Assembly (NCBI RefSeq): GCF_000733765.1
Contig: NZ_JPOG01000001.1
Span: forward strand, 3,544,501 to 3,608,500
Direction: 5' to 3'
Length of the DNA stretch: 64,000 bases
Source: Algiphilus aromaticivorans DG1253
GTDB lineage: Bacteria > Pseudomonadota > Gammaproteobacteria > Nevskiales > Nevskiaceae
In this document: piece by piece, positions 43,931-53,554 of the stretch
Layout: every line of letters begins with the position of its first letter
How positions within the stretch are numbered: position 1 is the first letter of the stretch
The notes under the pieces: generated by a model
The model's input: only the letters and a program-made list of their open reading frames with translations
Told to the model about the DNA's origin: nothing
Database searches by the model: none
Made by a program: the position numbers and the translations under genes

Positions 43931-44839
43931 CTATGCGGCACCCGGCACATTCGCGCGCTTGCGCCACTGCACGAGCACGATGCCGACGGCGGTCACCGCG
44001 AGCGCGATCACATCGGTGATGCGCAGGATATCGCCGAAGGCCAGCCAAGCCATCAGCATCGTTACAGGCGGGCCGAAATAGAACAGGCTGGCCACACGTG
44101 TTGCGTCCGTGCGTGCGATCAGCATCCACATCAGCGCGTAGGCACCAAGCGATACGGGCACCGTCACCCACGCCAGCGCGGCGATGTAGACGGGCGTCCA
44201 CTCGGTGGAAAAGCCTTCCAGCAGCAGCGCCAGGGGCAGAAGCACCAGGGCCGATGCGACACTCTGGTACAGCAGCAGCGTATCCATAGGCAATGCCGCA
44301 CCAGCTGTTGTGCTCAGGCGCTGGGCAAGGCTGGCGACCGTGATGGCGGCTACCGACCCTAGCGGCAGTAGATAGCCCCAGAGCGGCGCGGCATCGTCCG
44401 CCTGCAGCCGGGCCATGACCGCGATCGACACGCCGGCGAATCCGATGAGCAGACCGCACCACTGGCGGAGGCTGGTGCCTTCTCCCGTGACCGGGCCCGA
44501 CAGCGCGCCGGTCAGCAGCGGCTGCGTGGCCACGATCAGCGCGACGATGCCGGCGGGTACCTCGGCGGCGATGGCGCCCAGCGCGAAGCCCAGCCAGCCC
44601 GCGTGCGCGAGTGCGCCGGTCCACCCTGCCTGCCACGCTGCTGCCGCACCCGGCCATAGCGGTCGCGAGCGCCAGACCATCCAGCCCAGGAGCAAGGCAC
44701 CGAGCGCCAGATAGCGCCAGGAAAGCAGGGTAAGCGGGCCGGAGAAATCCAGGCCGTATTCGGCACCGATGAAACCCGAATTCCACAACAGGACGAAGGC
44801 TATTGACAGCGCAAGGGTAGGGGCTGCGCTCTGGGGCAT
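43931..44839 (-). CDS. EamA/DMT-family transporter
   Basis: A protein of 302 residues with about ten membrane helices in two EamA repeats, beginning LALSIAFVLLWNSGFIGAEYG. It probably exports amino acids or other metabolites, but the substrate is not predictable. It is convergent with the SMR gene (26 bp apart). Confidence 0.87.
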   Translation of the reverse strand: MPQSAAPTLALSIAFVLLWNSGFIGAEYGLDFSGPLTLLSWRYLALGALLLGWMVWRSRPLWPGAAAAWQAGWTGALAHAGWLGFALGAIAAEVPAGIVALIVATQPLLTGALSGPVTGEGTSLRQWCGLLIGFAGVSIAVMARLQADDAAPLWGYLLPLGSVAAITVASLAQRLSTTAGAALPMDTLLLYQSVASALVLLPLALLLEGFSTEWTPVYIAALAWVTVPVSLGAYALMWMLIARTDATRVASLFYFGPPVTMLMAWLAFGDILRITDVIALAVTAVGIVLVQWRKRANVPGAA

Positions 44840-45019
44840 CAGGGGCTCCTGTGACCGGCTGGCCGGTATCGCCGGTTTGGTCGGAAGACGGGAGCGTTAC
44901 ACATTCTCGCGCGCTCCCGGTGGCTCCAAGAGGATGCTAGAAGCAAGCCTATCCCTGTCCGGCTTCGCCAGTATTGGATGTCTAGGCACTAGGAATCCCA
45001 CTGTTGGCACCGATCGGTG

Positions 45020-45766
45020 TTATCCGTCTCGAGGCCTCTGTCCGGCCGGCAGGCAGCCGGCGTCATAGCCAAATGCCTCGAAATCGGTGCGGTAAATTTG
45101 GGCTATGCGCTTCACCAACGACGGTGTGTAGTAGCGCAAGAGCTTGGCATCGGCGCCCGTGGCATTGGCAAAGAAGCCCGACGTCAGTGCTACATCCGAA
45201 CTTAGGCCCTGAAGGCTGCGGAGCACCTCCGCCCAATCCTCGGCATATCGCTCCACCTTCCCGACGAAGTCGAAGCGCTCAACGGGGATCAGCAGCAGAG
45301 CGGTCTGCGGTGCCCAGTGCGCATTGCGATAGAGCCCTCCCTGTTCCAGATAGTTAACGAAGCCCTCGAAACTGCTCTCGTGATTGCGGGCTTTTGCTCT
45401 GCGCTCGACCTTGTCGAGATAGGCCGACAGTGTTCGCGAAAAGGGATTGCGGACTATCGCAAACTTGAAGAGCTGGTCGAAGCGGTAGATCTCTTCGCGC
45501 GACAGGCTGGCCGGTGACTGGAACAGCGTCTTCGCCGCCTTCGATGGCACCGGATGCCCGCATTTGAGCTGCGCCAGCGCCGTCATCACCGACGAGTTGG
45601 CCGCCTTGGGAACGCGGTTGTAGAAGAAGCCCATTTCGAGTTCGACGCAACCGCGATCGTTGGCGCTGCGGATTGACACCGGGCTGGTGAAGGGGTAGCG
45701 CTTATAGAATGGATTTAGTCGCTGCGTCGCGCGATTGATGACGATGCGCTTGAAACGGCTCGGCAT
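45020..45766 (-). CDS. sulfotransferase family 2-like protein
   Basis: A protein of 248 residues from the ATG at 45766, with GAGGG upstream. It matches the carbohydrate sulfotransferase family: the PAPS 5'-phosphate loop is FFYNRVPKAANSSVMTAL, and the 3'-phosphate strand is KFAIVRNPFSRTLSAYLDKV. The likely role is adding sulfate to a surface sugar, in keeping with the nearby glycosyltransferases, although it is 9 kb away from them. Confidence 0.82.
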   Translation of the reverse strand: MPSRFKRIVINRATQRLNPFYKRYPFTSPVSIRSANDRGCVELEMGFFYNRVPKAANSSVMTALAQLKCGHPVPSKAAKTLFQSPASLSREEIYRFDQLFKFAIVRNPFSRTLSAYLDKVERRAKARNHESSFEGFVNYLEQGGLYRNAHWAPQTALLLIPVERFDFVGKVERYAEDWAEVLRSLQGLSSDVALTSGFFANATGADAKLLRYYTPSLVKRIAQIYRTDFEAFGYDAGCLPAGQRPRDG

Positions 45767-45849
45767 AGGCACCCTCTTGCTAGTGTCGCGGGCATAACCA
45801 TGTGGTCGGCCCGTGATTCCCTGACGCGGCTGCGCTAGCGCGCGGCGCT

Positions 45850-45869
45850 TCCTGGAGTATGACGCAGCC
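45850..45869. promoter_or_regulatory. weak LexA-box candidate upstream of uvrD
   Basis: CTG-N10-CAG occurs at 45852-45867, about 90 bp before the uvrD ATG. uvrD is SOS-regulated in E. coli. The outer bases (TCCTG and CAGCC) fit the consensus only partly, so it may be chance. Confidence 0.28.
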
Positions 45870-45957
45870 TGCGCTCGCTGAGCGAGCCACCCCTTCTTGA
45901 GACGGGGGTATCCACGGCTCGCCAAGGAAGCGGAACGGCAGCCAGTAGAATACGGGC

Positions 45958-48162
45958 ATGTCCGAATTCGACCCGCGCCTGCTTACCCGCGATCTCAACG
46001 AGGCCCAGCGCGAGGCCGTGACGGCACCGCCTGCACATCGGCTCGTGCTGGCCGGGGCCGGATCGGGCAAGACGCGCGTGCTCACCCACCGCATCGCCTG
46101 GCTGGTAGCGGCCGAGGGCGTGTCGCCGCACTCGGTGCTGGCGGTGACCTTCACCAACAAGGCCGCCGCCGAGATGCGCGGGCGCATCGAGGAACTGCTC
46201 GACATCCCGGTGCGCACGCTCTGGGTGGGCACCTTCCACGGCATCGCCCACCGCATGCTGCGCCTGCACTGGAAGGACGCCGGGCTAGCGCAGAATTTCC
46301 AGATCCTCGACGCCGACGACCAGCAGCGCCAGGTCAAGCGCGTGCTGCGCAGCCTCGACATGCCCGAGGATCGCTGGCCGCCGAAGACGGTCACCGGCTG
46401 GATCAACAAGCAGAAGGAAGACGCGCTGCGTCCCGAGGACCTCGGCGACAGCGGCGACATGGCCGATCGCATGCTGGTGCGCGCCTACAGCGCCTACCAG
46501 CGCGTCTGCGAGGACAATGGCCTGGTCGACTTCGCCGAGCTGCTGCTGCGCGCCTTCGAGCTGCTGCGCGACAACGCCGAATTGCGCGCCCATTACCACC
46601 AGCGCTTCCGCCATATCCTGGTCGACGAGTTCCAGGACACCAACACCCTGCAGTACCGCTGGCTGAAGCTGGTGGCCGGCGAGCGCGGCATCGTCTTCTG
46701 CGTCGGCGACGATGATCAGTCGGTCTACTCCTGGCGCGGCGCCAAGGTCGAGAACATGACCAAGCTGCAGCGCGACTTCTCCGATCTGGAGGTGCTGCGC
46801 CTGGAGCAGAACTACCGCTCCACCGGCGTCATCCTCAACGCCGCCAACGCGCTGATTGCCCACAACGCCGAGCGCATGGGCAAGAACCTCTGGACCGATG
46901 CCGGCGAGGGCGAGCCCATCCAGATCTACACCGCCTTCAACGACCTCGACGAGGGCGACTTCGTCGTCGGCCGCATCGCCTCGGAATCTGCCAAGGGCCG
47001 GGCCTACACCGAGATGGCGATCCTCTACCGCACCTCCGCGCAGTCGCGCGTGCTGGAGGAACGCCTCGTCCAACAGCGCATTCCCTACCGCATCTACGGC
47101 GGTCTGCGCTTTTTCGAGCGCATGGAAATCCGCGACACCCTGGCCTGGATGCGGCTGCTGTCCAATCGCGACGACGATCCCGCCTTCGAGCGCGCCATCG
47201 CCACGCCGCCGCGCGGCGTCGGCGCGACCTCCATGGAGAAGCTGCGCGCCGCCGCGCGCGACTCTGGCACCAGCCTGTGGAAGGCTTCCGAGCAGGCCGA
47301 GAGCGCGCTCGGTCGCACCGCTTCCAAGCTGCGCGCCTTCACGCAGCTGATCGAACAGCTCGCCGGCGAGGCGGCCACCACGCCGCTGTCGAAGATGATC
47401 GAGCGCGTCATCGATATGGCCGGCTTGCGCGAGCATTACCGCAAGGAAAAGGGTGAGGCCGGCGCTGCGAGGCTGGAGAACCTCGACGAATTGATCTCGG
47501 CGGCCAAGGGCTTCGAGGGCGAAGACGTCATGCTCGAGGACATGGATCCGCTGACGGCCTTCCTGACCCACGCGGCGCTGGAGTCCGGCGAGCAGCAGGC
47601 TGGCGAGGGCACGGACTGTGTGCACCTGATGACGCTGCACGCGGCCAAGGGGCTGGAGTTCCCGGTGGTTTATCTGGTCGGTGTCGAGGAAGGGCTCTTC
47701 CCGCACCAGCGCGCCGTCAACGAAGGCGGTCTCGAGGAAGAGCGCCGGCTGTGCTACGTCGGGGTCACCCGTGCGCGCGAGCAGCTGACGATTACGCATG
47801 CTGAGGCGCGTCGCATCCACGGTGTGCCGCAACTCTGCGCGCCCAGTCGTTTCCTGCGCGAGCTGCCGGCCGAGTGCACGCAGGAGCTGCGCCCGCGTGC
47901 CGGCATTCGTCAGCCGCGCCTGGCCGGACGTTTCGCCGACAGCCAGCCCGCGTCCTGGGAGCCGTCGCGGCCGGTCGTTTCCGACGCACCGCCGTCCTCC
48001 AGCGGGCTCTATCTGGGCGCGCGCGTGCGCCATGCCCGCTTCGGCGAGGGCACCGTCACCGCCTTCGATGGCGAAGGCGATCGCGCCCGCGTCGAAGTGG
48101 CTTTTGCCGACGGCGGCAGCAAATGGCTGATCGCCTCGATGGCGAAGCTGGAGCCGGTGTGA
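45958..48162 (+). CDS. uvrD: DNA helicase II (UvrD), ATP-dependent 3'-5' helicase
   Basis: A protein of 734 residues, similar to E. coli UvrD (720). Walker A is LAGAGSGKTRVLTHRIAWL, motif II is VDEFQDTNTLQYRWLK, and VGDDDQSVYSWRGAKVENM (motif III) is diagnostic for UvrD/Rep. Motif V is MTLHAAKGLEFPVVYLVG. The C-terminus carries a Tudor-like RNA-polymerase-binding domain (GARVRHARFGEGTVTAF). It acts in nucleotide excision repair and mismatch repair. Confidence 0.95.
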   Translation: MSEFDPRLLTRDLNEAQREAVTAPPAHRLVLAGAGSGKTRVLTHRIAWLVAAEGVSPHSVLAVTFTNKAAAEMRGRIEELLDIPVRTLWVGTFHGIAHRMLRLHWKDAGLAQNFQILDADDQQRQVKRVLRSLDMPEDRWPPKTVTGWINKQKEDALRPEDLGDSGDMADRMLVRAYSAYQRVCEDNGLVDFAELLLRAFELLRDNAELRAHYHQRFRHILVDEFQDTNTLQYRWLKLVAGERGIVFCVGDDDQSVYSWRGAKVENMTKLQRDFSDLEVLRLEQNYRSTGVILNAANALIAHNAERMGKNLWTDAGEGEPIQIYTAFNDLDEGDFVVGRIASESAKGRAYTEMAILYRTSAQSRVLEERLVQQRIPYRIYGGLRFFERMEIRDTLAWMRLLSNRDDDPAFERAIATPPRGVGATSMEKLRAAARDSGTSLWKASEQAESALGRTASKLRAFTQLIEQLAGEAATTPLSKMIERVIDMAGLREHYRKEKGEAGAARLENLDELISAAKGFEGEDVMLEDMDPLTAFLTHAALESGEQQAGEGTDCVHLMTLHAAKGLEFPVVYLVGVEEGLFPHQRAVNEGGLEEERRLCYVGVTRAREQLTITHAEARRIHGVPQLCAPSRFLRELPAECTQELRPRAGIRQPRLAGRFADSQPASWEPSRPVVSDAPPSSSGLYLGARVRHARFGEGTVTAFDGEGDRARVEVAFADGGSKWLIASMAKLEPV

Positions 48163-48178
48163 GCCGACGCGCCGCCGC

Positions 48179-48973
48179 GTGAGCGCGCTCTGGCTGCTAC
48201 TGGTGGTCGCGCTGGTCGTCGCCGAGATCGGGTGGCTGGTCTGGCGCGGCCGCCGGCGCGGGCCGAGCGAAGTGCAGCGCCGACAATGGCTGGATGCCGA
48301 TCTACCCTGGCGCGCCTGGCTGAGCGCGGAGCAAGGGCCGCGCCACCTGGCGCACACGGCACGGCTGGCGCGGCGCGTGCACTTCCACGGTTGCGCGGGA
48401 CAGACGCTGGATTCGCGCATGATCAACACCGTTTGTGGCCTCGCCGCGCTGCTGACGCTGCGCGCGCGCGAGCCGCTACCGACGCTGCGCGCGGTGCTGA
48501 TCTATCCCGGCCCCTTCTGGGTGCCCATGGATCATCCCGACGAGGCCGGGCTGGTGACCGACGAGGAGGTGCTGCACAGCGGCTTGTCCGAGGAGAACGG
48601 ACGCGTGCTGCTGTCCTGGGACGACGTTCAGCAGGCGCTGATCGGAGCAGAGCACAACGTCGCGGTACACGAATTTGCCCATCAGCTCGACGCCATGAGT
48701 GGCGGCGAAGGTGCCCCGGTGGGAGCGCCCGCCCAGGCCTGGGCCGACGTCATGCAGCGCGCCTGGGCGGCTTTCGAGCAGGCGCCCTCGCCGGTGATCG
48801 ACGACTACGCCCTGGAAGGCCCGGCCGAGTTCTTTCCGGTGGCGGTAGAGGCCTTCTTCCAGCGGCCAAGCGCCATGCGCGCCGCGCACCCCGAGCTATT
48901 CGCTCTGCTGACCGACTACTTCGCGCTGCAGCCGCGGCCGCTGTTCTTCGAGCCTTCTGCTCACGGAGCGTAG
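48179..48973 (+). CDS. MtfA-family zinc-dependent peptidase
   Basis: A protein of 264 residues starting with GTG. It has an N-terminal membrane helix (LWLLLVVALVVAEIGWLVW) and the M90 metallopeptidase motif VHEFAHQLDAM, with a downstream Glu ligand in EFFPVAVEAFF. MtfA in E. coli binds the glucose regulator Mlc and has aminopeptidase activity. The extra membrane segment is common in this family. It begins 16 bp after uvrD and is probably cotranscribed with it. Confidence 0.85.
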   Translation: MSALWLLLVVALVVAEIGWLVWRGRRRGPSEVQRRQWLDADLPWRAWLSAEQGPRHLAHTARLARRVHFHGCAGQTLDSRMINTVCGLAALLTLRAREPLPTLRAVLIYPGPFWVPMDHPDEAGLVTDEEVLHSGLSEENGRVLLSWDDVQQALIGAEHNVAVHEFAHQLDAMSGGEGAPVGAPAQAWADVMQRAWAAFEQAPSPVIDDYALEGPAEFFPVAVEAFFQRPSAMRAAHPELFALLTDYFALQPRPLFFEPSAHGA

Positions 48974-49044
48974 CGGCCCGCGAACGTCCCTTCGCGAGCC
49001 GGAGAACCAGCCCGAGAAGGGGCACATGTCCGCTTGGTTAGCGC

Positions 49045-50043
49045 CTATAGATCGTTGCCATTAACACTGCCATCGAGCAGCTCGGTGGTGGTGGTATTCC
49101 CACCACTCCCATCGCTGGCCATCTGGCGGATGAGCACACCCGAGCCCACTCCGAACCAGGAGACGTTGCTCTCGTCGCTGTTGCCGTTGCCGGTGACGAT
49201 CTCCTCGACGCGGCAGGTCACGAAGGTCCCCGCCGGCACGGTGATGGATTCGCGCCCGGTGTAGGTGCGCGTCCGTACCACCTCGGACTCGGTAGCGGGC
49301 GCCGGGAAGGGGCTGCCGGGTACTTCGGTCTCGGTGGTGACGGTGTACTCGGCGATGTTGCTCTCGCCGGGGTCGAGGTCGAATCGGACTTCCCAGAAGG
49401 GGTCGAAGTCGACGACGGTTGTCACGCTGCCCACCGGCGACTGGGCCTCTGAGGTCACCTGGTACGTGCGCTGCACGCCGCTCGTTGCATCGAGGGTATA
49501 GAGCTGAACGGTGCTGCTGTTGGTGGCGCCCTGCTCCTCGGTTACGGCTTCGAGAACGGGCGTGCCGTTGAAGCTGGTTTCCCGGTTGACAAGGATGTCG
49601 GTGGTGAATTCCAGCGAGCCGCTGCCGGAAGTGCTGCGATAGCGCAGCATCTGGCGGGTGCCGACGACGGCGAAGTCGGGGTTCAGGCAATCCAGAAGCG
49701 CGCCACCGCCGGTGTCGGTATCGCCGCCGCCCTCATCCTCGTCGCCACCGCTGCCCGTGTCGTCGTCACCTTCGCCTTCGTCGGGCGGTGGCGCATCGTC
49801 GTCGTCTTCTTCGCCCGCAGGTGGGGCGTTGTCCCCACCATCATCCTCGCCCTCGCCCTCGCCCTCGCCCTCGCCCTCGCCCTCGCCCTCGCCTGGCTCC
49901 TCATCCTCGTCCACGGGAGGGGTGTTGTCGCCAGGCGCGCTGTCCTGCGTGGCGCCGCCTGCCGCGGTTCCGCGCGTGGCGGTTCCGTCGCAGCCGTAGA
50001 GGCCAAGGGCCAGGAGGATGCAAAGTAGCGGAAGCTTGTTCAT
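49045..50043 (-). CDS. lipoprotein with acidic low-complexity linker
   Basis: A protein of 332 residues. The lipoprotein signal is MNKLPLLCILLALGLYGC (Cys18). Residues ~35-120 form a very acidic, Gly/Pro-rich linker (including eight GE dipeptides in a row). The C-terminal ~200 residues are beta-rich and end near GSVNGNDL; I do not recognise the domain. The start has no Shine-Dalgarno sequence, but the lipobox supports it. It lies 94 bp downstream of the histidine kinase on the same strand, so cotranscription is possible. Confidence 0.7.
   Translation of the reverse strand: MNKLPLLCILLALGLYGCDGTATRGTAAGGATQDSAPGDNTPPVDEDEEPGEGEGEGEGEGEGEGEDDGGDNAPPAGEEDDDDAPPPDEGEGDDDTGSGGDEDEGGGDTDTGGGALLDCLNPDFAVVGTRQMLRYRSTSGSGSLEFTTDILVNRETSFNGTPVLEAVTEEQGATNSSTVQLYTLDATSGVQRTYQVTSEAQSPVGSVTTVVDFDPFWEVRFDLDPGESNIAEYTVTTETEVPGSPFPAPATESEVVRTRTYTGRESITVPAGTFVTCRVEEIVTGNGNSDESNVSWFGVGSGVLIRQMASDGSGGNTTTTELLDGSVNGNDL
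49845..49892. repeat. (CCTCGC)8 hexanucleotide tandem repeat
   Basis: Eight perfect copies of CCTCGC encode the Gly-Glu run of the acidic lipoprotein. Each copy adds two residues without changing the frame, so the repeat number could vary among strains. Confidence 0.92.
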
Positions 50044-50137
50044 TGGGGGGCTCGAATCGACTGACGCGGGCGAAGAAGCGCCCATGGTGAATATTGGCAA
50101 TCCGGCTTTCACCGCCGAAACGCCGCCAGCCCCAAAG

Positions 50138-52363
50138 TTATCCCGCCTGCAGCGTTCTGCCTCCCCCCTGAACGCGGGGGCGGCGTCGGTCGAGGGCGGC
50201 CGGTCGCAGGCTGATCCGCAGCCAGCACGCGTCGGCGCTGCCGTCCCATGCGATATCGGCGTCGAGATCGGCCGCACGCGCTTCCATCGAGCGCATCCCC
50301 CTGCCTCTATGCCATTGATCAGGTGGTGCGCCAACACCGTCGTTGCGTACAAGAATGTGCAGCCGCTCGCCGTCAAAACGCCAGGACAGAACCAGCAGGG
50401 TCAGTCGCGCGTGGCGCACGGCATTGGTCACGGCCTCACGCAGGATGCGCGCAAGATTCGTGGCCTCGCGCGCGGACAGCGCGACGTCTTCGACGATGCC
50501 GGCATCGTCGTGCTGCAGTGCGAAGCCGTGCGCCTCTGCCCGTGACTGCAGCTCCCACCGACACGCTTCGCAGAGCGCGTGCAGCGTGCTGGGGCCGGCT
50601 TCCAGTGCCTGCAGGATGTCGCGCACATCCTGCAAGGCGGCGCGCGCAACGCTGCGGCTGTCTTCGTTGCCGGAGTGCGCGATGATCAGCAGCTTGCTGC
50701 CCAGGTCGTCGTGCAGGTCGCGCATGATGCGCTGGCGCTCGTCCTCGATGCCCGTTTCGCGGGCGACAATGGCGTTGCCGCTGTGCACTGCCAGAGATAG
50801 CAGCGCTTCGGCGAGGCGGACGTCCTCGCGCGAGAACAGTCGGGTGCCGTGGCGCGGATAGGCCGCGCGCAGCGCCGGAAAGTGCTGCGACCCTGGCAGC
50901 TCGAGGGCTTGGCCGTGATCGCGGATCGTGACATGCGGCACAGGCGTCTCGGCCTCGGTAACCACTAGCGGCTCGAAACTCTCCGTGACGACGTGCTGCC
51001 ACATCGCCGGCAACTCGTGGCGGCCGTGCGTGGCGGCGGCGTGGATCACGAAACGGCGCAGCAATGCGTCGGCGCTTGCACTGCCAACCGGTCGCACGCG
51101 TCGCCAGAGCCACTGGCGCGCTGGGAAGTAGAGCCAGCCCACCATGGCTACGGCCGCCAGTGTGGCCGTCACGCCTGCCATCGGCAGCGTAAGAAGCAGC
51201 AGCACATCAAGCGCGACGATTGCGGCGCCTCCGAGAAACCAGAGCAGCGCGTTGAGCCACCAGCGCTCGATGTCGAAGAGCCGGTAGCGCGTGATGGCAG
51301 CGGCAATGCCGACATAGACGAAGAGGAAGACCCCCAGCATCAGGCTCTGTGCCGCCAGCGGCGGATGGCCGAAGAGCGGTGGCGCCAGCACCAGGGTGGC
51401 GAAGAGCAGCGTTCCGCTGAACACCGACAGGAAGAACCAGAGCAGGGCGGCGCGCGCCACCGGCTCGCCTCGGTGGCCGCGCCACTGCAGCCAGGCCAGA
51501 GGAAAGCAGGGCACGAAGAGCATGAAGACGGTTGTCTGTGGCCCGACCAGTCCCTTGGGGCCGAGTTGCAGCAGGTGCGCCGCGAACATGGCCAGCGCGA
51601 TACCCAGCGCGCCGCGGAAGATCGGTGCCCGGCCCAGTGGCCTCGGGTAGTGCCAGAGAAGCCCGAGCAAAGCGGCGGCGAATACGATGGTGCCGAAAGC
51701 GTTGAGCATATTGAGCGCGAAGAAGCGCTCGGAGGGCAAGGCAAGCTCGCGTGTGCTGTAGACCGCTGCGCTCAGGGCCGCAAGTGCGTAGCAGGCCCCC
51801 GTTAGTGCATACAGCCGGGTGGCCGTATCGGCCGGTCGAAATGCCCAGACCGCGCCACCCAGCAACCAGCCGGTGAGCCCGAAGGCAAGCTGCATCCAGA
51901 AGGCTACGGGCAGCTGCCATAAGCCTCGCGCTACCGTCGGAATCGTTAGCGTGCTGCCATCGCCAAGTAGCACCGTCAGCGCGTCGCCTGCGAGCATCGC
52001 GGCAAGGTGGTCCTGCTGCGCGAGAAAGTCGTTGTAGGCGGTGTAGCCGGCGAGGGTGTCGGGCTCTTCGATCAGCAGGCTGGCGTGTGCGGGCAGCGGC
52101 TCGCCGTCGTTCGTGAGGAAGGCGATGACCCGCTGACCGGTGTGGTCGGCCAGCAGGGTAGCTGAGGCGTCGCGCGGCGCGGCCAGCCGGAGCTCCACGC
52201 CGTCTGCGACGATCTGCAACGCTGGCACCTGCACGTCGCGCGCCAGCAGCGTAGCCGTGATCGTGGCCGCCAGCCCGATCAGCGCGACAAGGGTGAGCAT
52301 GTACTGGGGTGGCCAGGCGCTGGCGCGCGCGGCCGGCGTGGCAGAGTCGTTGACGCTGGTCAT
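50138..52363 (-). CDS. membrane sensor histidine kinase (HPK7/NarX-DegS type)
   Basis: A protein of 741 residues from the ATG at 52363. One membrane helix (residues 21-41) leads to a ~110-residue periplasmic domain (45-150), and then about seven or eight helices (150-412). The cytoplasmic part has the phosphorylated His551 in RQRIMRDLHDDLGSKLL, and the HATPase N-box ILREAVTNAVRHARL. It matches kinases paired with LuxR-type regulators. The stimulus is unknown. It is divergent from its regulator gene. Confidence 0.85.
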   Translation of the reverse strand: MTSVNDSATPAARASAWPPQYMLTLVALIGLAATITATLLARDVQVPALQIVADGVELRLAAPRDASATLLADHTGQRVIAFLTNDGEPLPAHASLLIEEPDTLAGYTAYNDFLAQQDHLAAMLAGDALTVLLGDGSTLTIPTVARGLWQLPVAFWMQLAFGLTGWLLGGAVWAFRPADTATRLYALTGACYALAALSAAVYSTRELALPSERFFALNMLNAFGTIVFAAALLGLLWHYPRPLGRAPIFRGALGIALAMFAAHLLQLGPKGLVGPQTTVFMLFVPCFPLAWLQWRGHRGEPVARAALLWFFLSVFSGTLLFATLVLAPPLFGHPPLAAQSLMLGVFLFVYVGIAAAITRYRLFDIERWWLNALLWFLGGAAIVALDVLLLLTLPMAGVTATLAAVAMVGWLYFPARQWLWRRVRPVGSASADALLRRFVIHAAATHGRHELPAMWQHVVTESFEPLVVTEAETPVPHVTIRDHGQALELPGSQHFPALRAAYPRHGTRLFSREDVRLAEALLSLAVHSGNAIVARETGIEDERQRIMRDLHDDLGSKLLIIAHSGNEDSRSVARAALQDVRDILQALEAGPSTLHALCEACRWELQSRAEAHGFALQHDDAGIVEDVALSAREATNLARILREAVTNAVRHARLTLLVLSWRFDGERLHILVRNDGVGAPPDQWHRGRGMRSMEARAADLDADIAWDGSADACWLRISLRPAALDRRRPRVQGGGRTLQAG

Positions 52364-52514
52364 GCCGGAAGCACGGGGGGGCAGAAGTCGCGAGCATACC
52401 CCCGAACGCGGGGTGGCCTGTCGCCACGGCGACCGTGAAGCTAGGGACACACTGCGGCGTGGACAGCCCAAGGCGCCTGCCGCATGCTTTCAGACCCGTC
52501 GCCAGAAGGCTGCC

Positions 52515-53147
52515 ATGACGTCAATTCGCCGAGTCCTGATCCTCGATGATGTCGCGCAGACGCGGGAATGGTTGGCCGCAATCATCGCGGAGGCTTTCTC
52601 GGGCGCGGAGGTCGCCTTCGCGGACAGCGTGGCGCAGGCGTACCAGCGACTGGACGCATCCGCCTTTGATCTGGCGCTAATTGATCTCGGTCTCGCCGAC
52701 GGTTCCGGGACCGAGGTGCTGTCGCGCGCTCAGACGCTGCCGGAGCCGCCGCTGTGCGTGGTGACCACCATCTTCGACGATGACCGGCATCTGTTCTCGG
52801 CGCTCCGAGCTGGCGCGCAGGGTTATCTGCTGAAGGACCGCCCGCCGCAGGAGCTGGCTGGTGCGCTGTCGGGTATCGTCACCGGGCAGCCGCCGCTTTC
52901 GCCTGCCATCGCCCGCCGCTTGCTGGCGCACTTCGCGCCCGCTTCGCAGGAGGTCGTATCGCTGACGCCGCGTGAGCGCGACGTGCTGTTGTTGGTGGCC
53001 AAGGGCTATACGGTGGCCGAGACCGCGCGCAGCCTAGAACTCCGACCCAGCACCGTGGCGGGCTACGTCAAACAGGTCTACCGCAAGCTCCAGGTCAGCA
53101 ACCGTGCCGAGGCCGCTTTGGCGGCTCAACGGCAGGGCCTGGTCTAG
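52515..53147 (+). CDS. LuxR/NarL-family response regulator
   Basis: A protein of 210 residues. The receiver domain has acidic D11/D12, phosphorylated D57 (FDLALIDLGL) and K107 (GYLLKDRP). The C-terminal LuxR helix-turn-helix spans about 148-205 (LTPRERDVLLLVAKGYTVAETARSLELRPSTVAGYVKQVYRKL). It is the obvious partner of the divergent kinase; 151 bp lie between their starts. Targets are unknown. Confidence 0.9.
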   Translation: MTSIRRVLILDDVAQTREWLAAIIAEAFSGAEVAFADSVAQAYQRLDASAFDLALIDLGLADGSGTEVLSRAQTLPEPPLCVVTTIFDDDRHLFSALRAGAQGYLLKDRPPQELAGALSGIVTGQPPLSPAIARRLLAHFAPASQEVVSLTPRERDVLLLVAKGYTVAETARSLELRPSTVAGYVKQVYRKLQVSNRAEAALAAQRQGLV

Positions 53148-53149
53148 GG

Positions 53150-53554
53150 TCAGGCGACGCGCGGTAGCGAAGTGGTGCCGGGCGCTTCCGGTGCCGGGCT
53201 GCGCCAATCCTCGGGCGAAAGGGGGGCCAGGTCCCAGGCCGCGCGTGCGGCATCGCAGCGTGGATTGTGCGCGCCGGTGCCGTCCTCGTAGGAGGCCGGG
53301 AAGTCGCGGCAGACGCTGGAACGGCGCGGATGGATGGTGCAGCGTACGCTCTGACCGATATCGCCCATCAGCGCCACACAGCGTGGCGTGCTGCCCTCCG
53401 CGCCGAGCATCACGCGCAGATGCGGCGTCAGCTTGCGCGTCATGCTCACGGGTACGCCGTTCGGCGTGGCGTCGTCGGCTTCGGACCAGTAGAAGGAAGC
53501 GCGGAAATGCGCGCAGCAGGCGCCGCAGCGCAGGCAGGGGTGTTCGTTGGCCAT
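53150..53554 (-). CDS. YkgJ-family cysteine cluster protein
   Basis: A protein of 134 residues with a cysteine cluster: CLRCGACCAHF near the start, then RCVALMGDIGQSVRCTIH and PRRSSVCRDFPASY. This family is thought to bind Zn or an Fe-S cluster; its role is unknown. The ATG at 53554 is preferred to a TTG at 53560. It is convergent with the response regulator gene (2 bp gap). Confidence 0.87.
   Translation of the reverse strand: MANEHPCLRCGACCAHFRASFYWSEADDATPNGVPVSMTRKLTPHLRVMLGAEGSTPRCVALMGDIGQSVRCTIHPRRSSVCRDFPASYEDGTGAHNPRCDAARAAWDLAPLSPEDWRSPAPEAPGTTSLPRVA

Noticed and set aside
45904-45914. GGGGTATCCAC, identical to the first 11 bases of the IS terminal repeat
   Set aside because: No matching partner repeat or target duplication is visible nearby; 11 bases are too few to call a relic.
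46285-48429. Long minus-strand open frame across uvrD
   Set aside because: It is a shadow of uvrD, caused by the codon bias of GC-rich genes.
49845-49892. CRISPR-like tandem repeat
   Set aside because: The six-base units are contiguous with no spacers and lie inside a coding frame.
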